Below are positions 1-5,147 of a stretch of 5,147 bases of DNA, piece by piece. Under the pieces are notes generated by a model. That model was given only the letters and a program-made list of their open reading frames with translations, searched no databases and was not told the DNA's origin. Position numbers and translations under genes: made by a program. This DNA is from Panacagrimonas sp. (GTDB lineage: Bacteria; Pseudomonadota; Gammaproteobacteria; Nevskiales; Nevskiaceae): positions 1-5,147 of the forward strand of contig JAJFJX010000323.1 in NCBI GenBank assembly GCA_021773655.1, written 5' to 3'. Within the stretch, counting starts at the first letter, position 1, and the number at the start of each line of letters is the position of its first letter.

Positions 1-8
1 GCTTGCGG

Positions 9-959
9 ATGACTGTTCTATACATTGTTCTTGGCGTGCTGGGCCTCTTGGCCGTGGTGTTGCTCGTACTGTGGTTCGTGTTCCCGGCGCGCATGGTGGA
101 CCTGCTCATCGGGATCGAGCGCGCCGTGGTCGGCGTCAAGCGGCACGAGCTGAACGCCGGCGGCTTTCGCATGGTGTATTGGGACAGCGGTGGCGACCGC
201 GAGCCGCTGGTCCTGGTCCATGGCTTTGGTGGCGAGAAGGACAACTGGAACCGCCTCGCCCGCTTCCTGGTCAAGGACTACCGGCTGATCGCGCTCGACC
301 TGCCAGGCTTCGGCGAGAGCGATGCGCCGCTGGATGCCTCTTACTGCATTCCAGATCAGGTCACGCGCCTGCACGCGTTCATCGAAGCGCTGGGCCTGCA
401 GCGCCCGCATATCGCCGGCCACTCCATGGGCGGCTTCATCTCGGCGAGCTATGCCGCGACGTATCCGCAGGAGATTTCGAGCCTGTGGCTGATCTCCAGC
501 GCCGGCATGTTCAACAGCACACCGAGCGAGCTGCTGTCCCAGGTCAAGCAGGGCGGACCCAACCCGCTGCTGGTGCAGACCCACCAGGAAATGCGTGACC
601 TGCTGCCGTTCATCATGTCGCGCTCGCCACCGCTGCCGAGCGTGCTCATCGACGTGCTCGCAACCCGGGCCATTGCCGCGCATGGGCTGCGCACCCGGCA
701 GTTCGTGGATGTCATCGAGAAATCCCCGCACCTGGAAGAACTGCTCGTCGACTGCAAGGTGCCCACGCACATCGTCTGGGGCGACGAGGACCGCCTGGTG
801 CATGTCGACTGCGTCAAGAGCTTCACCGGAATGCTGTGCAACTCGAGCAGCACCATCGTTCCTGGTGTCGGTCACGTACCGCCGTTCGAAGCCCCGGCCG
901 AGATCGCCGCCGATTACCTGGCGTTCCGCAAGCGCGTCGCGGCGCTGGCCCCAGCGTAA
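9..959 (+). CDS. Membrane-anchored alpha/beta hydrolase (ABHD6 / family V lipase-like)
   Basis: This is an alpha/beta-fold serine hydrolase, probably acting on a lipid or other ester. Counting from the ATG at 9 (316 residues), residues about 3-26 form one hydrophobic helix followed by Arg and Met, which suggests an N-terminal membrane anchor. The core then shows the oxyanion-loop motif HGFGG (about 71-75), the strand and turn DLPGFGESD (about 97-105), the nucleophile elbow GHSMGG with Ser139, the acid in WGDEDRLV (probably Asp261) and the catalytic His289 in GVGHVPPFE. The full Ser-Asp-His triad is therefore present. A cap region lies at about residues 165-235. The single TM helix plus the HGFGGEKDNW-type motif recalls monoacylglycerol lipase ABHD6 and Moraxella/Pseudomonas family V lipases, but meta-cleavage-type hydrolases share much of the core, so the substrate is open. 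An in-frame TTG at 3 adds only two residues. ATG is preferred because it begins directly at the anchor. Only 8 bases precede it, so no ribosome binding site can be judged and an upstream start is not excluded. It is convergent with the minus-strand operon. Confidence 0.88.
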   Translation: MTVLYIVLGVLGLLAVVLLVLWFVFPARMVDLLIGIERAVVGVKRHELNAGGFRMVYWDSGGDREPLVLVHGFGGEKDNWNRLARFLVKDYRLIALDLPGFGESDAPLDASYCIPDQVTRLHAFIEALGLQRPHIAGHSMGGFISASYAATYPQEISSLWLISSAGMFNSTPSELLSQVKQGGPNPLLVQTHQEMRDLLPFIMSRSPPLPSVLIDVLATRAIAAHGLRTRQFVDVIEKSPHLEELLVDCKVPTHIVWGDEDRLVHVDCVKSFTGMLCNSSSTIVPGVGHVPPFEAPAEIAADYLAFRKRVAALAPA

Positions 960-963
960 GTTG

Positions 964-996
964 AGGGTGGGCGCGCGCCGGGGTTATCCGACCCTG
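964..996. other. Imperfect stem-loop region in the convergent gap, possible weak terminator
   Basis: The 53-base gap between the hydrolase and reductase stop codons holds overlapping inverted repeats. AGGGT (964-968) can pair with ACCCT (991-995). GGCGCGCGCC (970-979) is a perfect 10-base palindrome. CGGGGT (979-984) can pair with ACCCTG (991-996) around a 6-base loop with one G-T wobble. These structures are mutually exclusive. Neither strand has a T-run after the stem, so this is not a canonical intrinsic terminator. It may still help stop or stabilise converging transcripts, but that is inference from position and chance is plausible at this GC content. Confidence 0.25.
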
Positions 997-1012
997 ACGC
1001 GTGCCGCTGTTA

Positions 1013-3031
1013 CTACAGGCGCAGACCCAGCAGCGTGCCTTCGCGGATGGCATAGAGGGCATCGAGTTCGGCGGCCTTGCTGGCGCCGCCGATCAGATGC
1101 GGCCGCTGCCCGGCGGCGAGCAGCTCGTTGTAAAGCCCATGCGCCGAATCCTGTCCGGCGCAGATCACGATCGAGTCCACGGCAATCAGTTGGCGTTCGC
1201 CGTTGATGCTGATGTGCAGGCCCTCGTCGTCGATCAGTTCATAGGTCACGCCGACCAGCTGGCGCACGCCGTAGCGCGCGAGTTCGCTTTTCAGCACCCA
1301 GCCCGTGCTTAGTCCCAGCGTGCCGCCCGGCCGATCCGTCTTGCGCTGGAGCATCGTGACCTCCCGCGCCGGCTTGAGCTTGGGAATTCCAGTGGGCAGG
1401 AAACCGCCGGGGCCGCGATTCGCCGGGTCGACGCCCCACTTCTCCAGGAACGCGCCGACGCGCTCATTTTCGGCCACTTGCGGCGCGCAGAGAAATTCGG
1501 CCATGTCGTAGCCGATTCCGCCCATGCCGATGATCGCGACGCGCTGACCCACCGCCCGCGCGCCGGTCAGCGCATCGGTGTAGCTGATCACCTTCGCGTG
1601 CCCGATGCCGGGGATGTCCGGCATTCGCGGCGTCACGCCAGTGGCGACCACCACTTCCTCGAAGCCGCCCAGGTCACCAATACCGGCCCGTGTGTTGAGA
1701 CGGATGTCGACATGCTCCTTGCGCAGCACACTGCGGTAATAGCGCAGGGTCTCGTTGAACTCGCCCTTGGCCGGTATGCGCCGCGCCAGGTTGAACTGGC
1801 CGCCAAGCTCGCTGGCCGCCTCGAACAACGTGACCGCGTGCCCGGACTGCGCCGCCGCAAGCGCGGTCGCAAGGCCGGCCGGGCCGGCGCCGACGACGGC
1901 GACCTTCTTCTTTTTGGTCGCCGGCTTGAGCACCAACTCGGTCTCGCGACAGGCGTAGGGGTTGACCAGGCAGCCGCAGACCTCGTCGCGAAAGATGAAA
2001 TCCAGGCAGGCCTGGTTGCAGGCAATGCAGGTGTTGATTTCGTCGGCGCGGCCCTCGCCCAGCTTGCGGGCGAAATGCGCGTCCGCGAGCATCGGCCGGG
2101 CCATCGAGATCATGTCGGCGTCGCCCGAGGCGAGGATGTCCTCGGCTACCTCGGGCGTGTTGATGCGGTTGGACAACACCAGCGGAATGGACACCGCCTG
2201 GCGCAGGGGGCGTAGCGCGAACCGCCACGCCGCCCGCGGAACCGAGTAGGCGATGGTCGGCACGGGTGCGTCATGCCAGCCGATGCCGGTGTTGAACATG
2301 TTGATGCCAGCCTTTTCCAGCGCCCGCGCGAGCGTGATGATTTCCTCGCCGGTATTGCCGCCATCCACCAGATCCATGATGGAAATGCGGTAGATCACGA
2401 GAAAGTCCTGCCCGACCCGGGCGCGTACGCGCCGGGCGACCTCCAGGGCCAGACGCATGCGGTTTTCCAGCGAGCCGCCCCACTCATCCGTGCGCTGGTT
2501 GGAGCGCGGCGCGAAGAACTGGTGCAGGAAATAGCCTTCCGAGCCCATCAGCTCGATCGCGTCGTAGCCGGCCTCGCGGGCGAGCACCGCGCAGTTGGCG
2601 TAATCCTCGATGGATTGTTCCACCTCGGCGGATTCCAGCGCACGCGGAATGCGCCGGTTGATCGGCGAGCGGATGCTGGATGGGCCGACGATGTCGTCGT
2701 GCTTGGCGTAGCGGCCCGCGTGCAGGATCTGCATGCAGATCATCCCGCCCGCATCGTGCACCGCTTCGGTGATGCTGCGGTGTTCGGGAACCTGGTCGGG
2801 ACGAGCGAGCATGCGACCCGAAGACCCGACCAGTCCTGCCGGGTTCGGAGAAAACCCGCCGGTCACGATCAGCCCGGTTTCGCCGCGGGCGCGCTCGGCG
2901 TAGAACGCCGCGAGCTTCGCCATGCCGTCCGGCTCGTCTTCGAGCCGCGTGTGCATGGAGCCCATGAGCAAGCGGTTGCGCAGCGTGATGAAGCCGAAGT
3001 CGAGAGGCTTCAACAGGTGGGGATAAGACAT
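1013..3031 (-). CDS. fadH: 2,4-dienoyl-CoA reductase (NADPH), FMN/FAD/[4Fe-4S] type
   Basis: This enzyme reduces 2,4-dienoyl-CoA with NADPH so that unsaturated acyl-CoAs can continue through beta-oxidation in the cytoplasm. Its 672 residues equal the length of E. coli FadH, and it shares the MSYP start, the segment GSMHT (about 24-28) and collinear motifs throughout. Residues 1 to about 330 form the Old Yellow Enzyme-type FMN barrel. Tyr167 in GSEGY and His253 in GIGWH match the E. coli catalytic Tyr166 and His252. Cys335, Cys338, Cys342 and Cys354 (CIACNQAC, then CGCLVNP) match the four iron-sulfur ligands. GAGPAGL (381-387) begins the FAD domain, and IIGMGGIGYD (500-509) is the NADPH-side dinucleotide fold. 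CAGQ (625-628) lies near the C terminus. All cofactor and catalytic positions are intact, so it should be active. The ATG at 3031 has only a weak GAGA (3039-3042) 7 bases upstream, but the MSYP match supports it. It is the last gene of the apparent operon seen here, 63 bases after the carboxylase. A related OYE-flavin oxidoreductase with another substrate is the main alternative. Confidence 0.93.
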   Translation of the reverse strand: MSYPHLLKPLDFGFITLRNRLLMGSMHTRLEDEPDGMAKLAAFYAERARGETGLIVTGGFSPNPAGLVGSSGRMLARPDQVPEHRSITEAVHDAGGMICMQILHAGRYAKHDDIVGPSSIRSPINRRIPRALESAEVEQSIEDYANCAVLAREAGYDAIELMGSEGYFLHQFFAPRSNQRTDEWGGSLENRMRLALEVARRVRARVGQDFLVIYRISIMDLVDGGNTGEEIITLARALEKAGINMFNTGIGWHDAPVPTIAYSVPRAAWRFALRPLRQAVSIPLVLSNRINTPEVAEDILASGDADMISMARPMLADAHFARKLGEGRADEINTCIACNQACLDFIFRDEVCGCLVNPYACRETELVLKPATKKKKVAVVGAGPAGLATALAAAQSGHAVTLFEAASELGGQFNLARRIPAKGEFNETLRYYRSVLRKEHVDIRLNTRAGIGDLGGFEEVVVATGVTPRMPDIPGIGHAKVISYTDALTGARAVGQRVAIIGMGGIGYDMAEFLCAPQVAENERVGAFLEKWGVDPANRGPGGFLPTGIPKLKPAREVTMLQRKTDRPGGTLGLSTGWVLKSELARYGVRQLVGVTYELIDDEGLHISINGERQLIAVDSIVICAGQDSAHGLYNELLAAGQRPHLIGGASKAAELDALYAIREGTLLGLRL

Positions 3032-3068
3032 TCGGCGGTCTCGGTTGAGCTGGATGGTTCGGCCTCGG

Positions 3069-3089
3069 GCCGCCCATCTGGCAGGCGGC
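3069..3089 (-). other. Stem-loop between the carboxylase and fadH genes
   Basis: GCCGCC (3069-3074) and GGCGGC (3084-3089) form a perfect 6-bp GC-only stem with a 9-base loop. A G-T wobble pair can add a seventh. Next to it, and overlapping it, CGGCC (3060-3064) and GGCCG (3068-3072) could form a second, mutually exclusive 5-bp hairpin with a 3-base loop. Read on the minus strand, the first hairpin starts 5 bases after the carboxylase TAA. No T-run follows, so it is not an intrinsic terminator. If real, it could protect the upstream mRNA or change fadH expression relative to the carboxylase. This function is inferred. Confidence 0.3.
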
Positions 3090-3094
3090 TGACC

Positions 3095-4714
3095 TTACAT
3101 GCGCGCCACGCCGAAGGTGTTGCCGTGCAGGCGGGTGTTCTCGTTGCGCACGCAGAGGTCGAGCAACTCTACCAAAAGTCCGCGGGTCCGGCGCGGATCG
3201 ATGATGCCCTCGTCCCAGACGCGCGACGTGCAGTACAACGCGCTCGACACCTCCTCGTAGAGCAACTTGAGTTCCTGGCTCTGCTGGTCGAGCTTGTCGC
3301 GGTCCAGCGACTTTCCGCGCGCGCGCTGCTTGTTCTCCTCGACGATCTCCATGACCATCGCCGCCTGCTCGCCGCCCATCACCGCGAGCTTGGCGTTGGG
3401 CCACGCAAACAGGAAGCGCGGCTCGAACGAGCGGCCGCACATGGCGTAGTTGCCGGCTCCGAACGATGCGCCCACCAGCACCGTGATCTGCGGCACCGTG
3501 GCGGTGGCCACGGCCTGGATCATCTTGGCGCCGTTCTTGATCATGCCGCCGGCTTCGGGCTCCTTGCCCACGATGAAGCCCGTGGTGTTCTGCAGGTAGA
3601 TGATCGGCTTGTTGGCCTGGCAGCAGAGCTGGATGAACTGCGCGCCCTTGTGCGCGCCGTGGTTGTCGATGGGCCCGTTGTTGCCGATCAGGCCCACCGG
3701 CCAGCCGCCGATCTCGGCAAAGCCGCAGATGGTGTACGGGTCGTAGAGCGCCTTGAACTCGGTGAACTCGGAGCCATCGACCAGCCGCGCGATGACTTCG
3801 CGGCAGTCGTAGGCCTCGCGATAATCCACCGGCACCAGCCCGCACAGGTCCTCGATGTCGTATTTCGGTGCCGCGAAAGCCCGGCCATGCGAGGGCGGCA
3901 CGCGATCAGTCCAGCGCAGCTGGCGCACCAGTTCGCGGGCGATTTCGATGGCATGCGCGTCGTCCTCGGCCACGAACTCGGCGAGGCCCGAACGCGTCGC
4001 GTGCATGTCGGCACCGCCCAGCGTCTCCTCGTCCGCGATCTCGCCGGTAGCGGCCTTGAGCAGCGGCGGCCCGGCGAGAAAGGCGCGTGCCTTGTTGCGC
4101 ACCATCACCACGTAGTCCGACATGCCGGGGATATAGGCGCCGCCCGCGGTGGAGTTGCCATGCACGACGGTGATCTGCGGGATGCCCGCGGCAGACGAGC
4201 GTGCCTGGGTCATGAAGCGGTGCCCGGCGCGATTGAAGCCCAGATGCTGCTTGAACAGGTTACCGCCGCCGCTCTGCACCAGCGCCACGAACGGCAGGCG
4301 CGCGCGCGTCGCGATGTCCTGCGCGCGCCGCAGCTTGTCGTAGGCCTGCGGCATGTTGGTGCCGCCCTTGATCGCGGCATCGTTCACGTAGACCAGGCAG
4401 CGCGTGCCGGAGACGTAGCCGATGCCGATGATGACGCCGGCGCCGTATACCTCCTCCTTGCCGTCGTCGTCGTGCTGCGCGTAGCCCGCCAGCGTGGACA
4501 ACTCGATGAAGCTCGCGCCGGGATCGAGCAGGCGTGCCAGACGCTCGCGTGGCAGGAGCTGCCCGCGCTTCTCGAACTGCGGCCGCGCCCGTGCCGACAC
4601 CACGTGCACCTGCTGCTCCAGCCGCCGGATGTTGTCGATCAGCGCGAGCATGGCCTCGCGGCGGCGGCGGAAGGTTTCCGAATCGCGCCGCACCTGTGTT
4701 TCCAGAATCGGCAT
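3095..4714 (-). CDS. Acyl-CoA carboxylase carboxyltransferase (beta) subunit, geranyl-/methylcrotonyl-CoA carboxylase type
   Basis: This is the carboxyltransferase subunit of a biotin-dependent acyl-CoA carboxylase. It moves the carboxyl group from carboxybiotin on a separate alpha subunit to an acyl-CoA. Its 539 residues are close to MCC beta (LiuB) and GCC beta (AtuC). The N-terminal domain holds KRGQLLPRERLARLLDPG (49-66), SGGGN (148-152), the oxyanion segment STAGGAYIPG (188-197) and GPPLLKAATGE (215-225). The C-terminal domain holds NNGPID (345-350), QNTTGF (375-380), GASFGAGNYAMCGR (415-428) and MGGEQAA (446-452). Both active-site halves are complete. The N terminus MPILETQ, the SDYVVMVR (199-206) and RAFLAGPPLLKA (210-221) segments and a spacing between SGG and FMTQ about 3 residues shorter than in MCC as I recall it favour a geranyl-CoA carboxylase-like (AtuC-like) enzyme. 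Methylcrotonyl-CoA remains possible, and propionyl-CoA carboxylase is less likely. No biotin carboxylase or biotin carrier is in the window. The start is supported by a strong AAGGAAGG site 8 bases upstream. Confidence 0.9.
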   Translation of the reverse strand: MPILETQVRRDSETFRRRREAMLALIDNIRRLEQQVHVVSARARPQFEKRGQLLPRERLARLLDPGASFIELSTLAGYAQHDDDGKEEVYGAGVIIGIGYVSGTRCLVYVNDAAIKGGTNMPQAYDKLRRAQDIATRARLPFVALVQSGGGNLFKQHLGFNRAGHRFMTQARSSAAGIPQITVVHGNSTAGGAYIPGMSDYVVMVRNKARAFLAGPPLLKAATGEIADEETLGGADMHATRSGLAEFVAEDDAHAIEIARELVRQLRWTDRVPPSHGRAFAAPKYDIEDLCGLVPVDYREAYDCREVIARLVDGSEFTEFKALYDPYTICGFAEIGGWPVGLIGNNGPIDNHGAHKGAQFIQLCCQANKPIIYLQNTTGFIVGKEPEAGGMIKNGAKMIQAVATATVPQITVLVGASFGAGNYAMCGRSFEPRFLFAWPNAKLAVMGGEQAAMVMEIVEENKQRARGKSLDRDKLDQQSQELKLLYEEVSSALYCTSRVWDEGIIDPRRTRGLLVELLDLCVRNENTRLHGNTFGVARM

Positions 4715-4718
4715 GGCT

Positions 4719-5147
4719 TCAGCCTTCCTTGCCGGTCTTTCGGCCAGACTTGTGCCCAGACATCAGGCCCATGTCCTTGGCGATGATCTGCAGCATCACT
4801 TCGTTGGCGCCGCCGCCGATGGAGCACAGGCGCGTGTCGCGGAAGATGCGCGTGATCATGTTGTCCCACATGAAGCCCTGCCCGCCCCAGAACTGCAGGC
4901 ACGCGCTGGGCACGGTCTGGCCGAGCTGTCCGACCTTGTACTTGGCCATCGCCGTGAGCAGGTTCGAATCCTGGTCGCCGGCCACGTAGTGCTCCGTGGC
5001 CTCGCGCAGCAGGGCGCGCGCGGCGGCGCATTCGGCCTTGACCTCCGCGAGCTTGCAATAGATCAGCTGGTTTTCGAGCAAGGGCTTGCCGAAAGCGACC
5101 CGGCTGGCGGTGTATTCGGCGGTGATACCGATGGCCTGCTCGATCTG
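4719..5147 (-). CDS. Acyl-CoA dehydrogenase, C-terminal part (partial, 5' end outside the window)
   Basis: The final 142 codons of an FAD-dependent acyl-CoA dehydrogenase, which oxidises an acyl-CoA to the trans-2-enoyl-CoA and passes electrons to electron-transfer flavoprotein. The frame is open to the window edge, so the TTG at 5081 is an internal Leu codon and not a start. Visible family motifs of the C-terminal helical domain are SRVAFGKPL (residues 15-23 of the fragment), the FAD-contacting QFWGGQGFMWDN and RIFRDTRLCSIGGGANEVM near the end. The position that carries the catalytic Glu in medium-chain enzymes (YEGT) is Gly here (IGGG). This is usual in isovaleryl-, long-chain- and citronellyl-CoA-type enzymes, whose catalytic Glu sits on an earlier helix about 27 residues before the R-x-A-F-G motif. 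That helix falls just beyond the window edge. The protein ends in a Lys/Gly-rich tail (SGHKSGRKTGKEG). Being next to a carboxyltransferase suggests an isovaleryl-CoA (LiuA-like) or citronellyl-CoA (AtuD-like) substrate. The fragment alone cannot decide. Confidence 0.9.
   Translation of the reverse strand, partial: QIEQAIGITAEYTASRVAFGKPLLENQLIYCKLAEVKAECAAARALLREATEHYVAGDQDSNLLTAMAKYKVGQLGQTVPSACLQFWGGQGFMWDNMITRIFRDTRLCSIGGGANEVMLQIIAKDMGLMSGHKSGRKTGKEG
4723..4730 (-). promoter_or_regulatory. Ribosome binding site of the carboxylase gene, inside the dehydrogenase CDS
   Basis: On the minus strand AAGGAAGG lies 8 bases before the ATG at 4714, which is near-ideal Shine-Dalgarno sequence and spacing. 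It lies entirely within the last codons of the dehydrogenase, just before its TGA (4721-4719), and only 4 bases separate that stop from the ATG. This fixes the carboxylase start and suggests translational coupling, so that the two enzymes are made together. Confidence 0.8.

Noticed and set aside
18..875. A 285-codon minus-strand frame opposite the hydrolase
   Set aside because: The plus-strand frame has a full alpha/beta-hydrolase triad. The antisense product has low-complexity composition and no domain.
595..1206. A plus-strand frame bridging the hydrolase end, the gap and the fadH 3' end
   Set aside because: It is an Arg/Ser/Ala-rich shadow frame overlapping two well-supported genes.
1904..1917. 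A-rich tract on the minus strand encoding four Lys in fadH, considered as a frameshift site
   Set aside because: It has only five consecutive A bases and lacks the AAAAAAG heptamer. The reading frame continues through an intact FAD domain to the family's normal length, so it is simply a Lys-rich linker.
2484..3845. A 453-codon minus-strand frame spanning the carboxylase-fadH junction
   Set aside because: It is an alternate frame of both real genes, Arg/Gly/Ala-rich and without motifs. It crosses the intergenic gap only by chance lack of stops.
2273..4786. An 837-codon open frame on the plus strand, antisense to the carboxylase and fadH
   Set aside because: It lies opposite two proteins with complete catalytic motifs. 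Its translation is rich in His, Arg, Ala and Asp with no recognisable domain, as expected for the antisense of GC-rich codons.
4719..5081. The dehydrogenase read as a complete 120-residue protein starting at TTG 5081
   Set aside because: The frame stays open to the window edge and the upstream codons encode the conserved SRVAFGKP motif, so this is an internal Leu codon of a truncated view.

Overview
The window reads as ordinary chromosome from a high-GC proteobacterium. GC is strongly enriched at third codon positions, which also creates very long antisense shadow frames. The 672-residue 2,4-dienoyl-CoA reductase closely resembles enterobacterial FadH in length and motifs, which suggests Gammaproteobacteria (possibly Betaproteobacteria). 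I cannot place it further.

Layout: positions 9-959 (+) encode a membrane-anchored alpha/beta hydrolase, probably an ester or lipid hydrolase. A 53-base convergent gap follows (960-1012) with no canonical terminator. The rest is one minus-strand block, transcribed from right to left: the C-terminal 142 residues of an acyl-CoA dehydrogenase (5147 to 4719, cut by the window edge), then a carboxyltransferase (beta) subunit of a biotin-dependent acyl-CoA carboxylase (4714 to 3095), then a FadH-type 2,4-dienoyl-CoA reductase (3031 to 1013). The dehydrogenase and carboxylase are 4 bases apart and the carboxylase ribosome binding site lies inside the dehydrogenase gene. The carboxylase and reductase are separated by 63 bases that can form a small hairpin. 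This looks like one operon.

An acyl-CoA dehydrogenase beside a carboxyltransferase is the signature of leucine (liu: isovaleryl-CoA dehydrogenase plus methylcrotonyl-CoA carboxylase) or acyclic terpene (atu: citronellyl-CoA dehydrogenase plus geranyl-CoA carboxylase) catabolism. In both, the dehydrogenase makes an alpha,beta-unsaturated, beta-methyl acyl-CoA that the carboxylase then carboxylates. Several carboxylase features lean towards the geranyl-CoA type. The next gene is a dienoyl-CoA reductase rather than the usual enoyl-CoA hydratase and biotin-carrying alpha subunit. My inference is an isoprenoid, branched or unsaturated acyl-CoA degradation cluster in which FadH removes a double bond awkward for beta-oxidation. 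I see no RNA genes, mobile elements, CRISPR arrays or evidence of a wholly new system.
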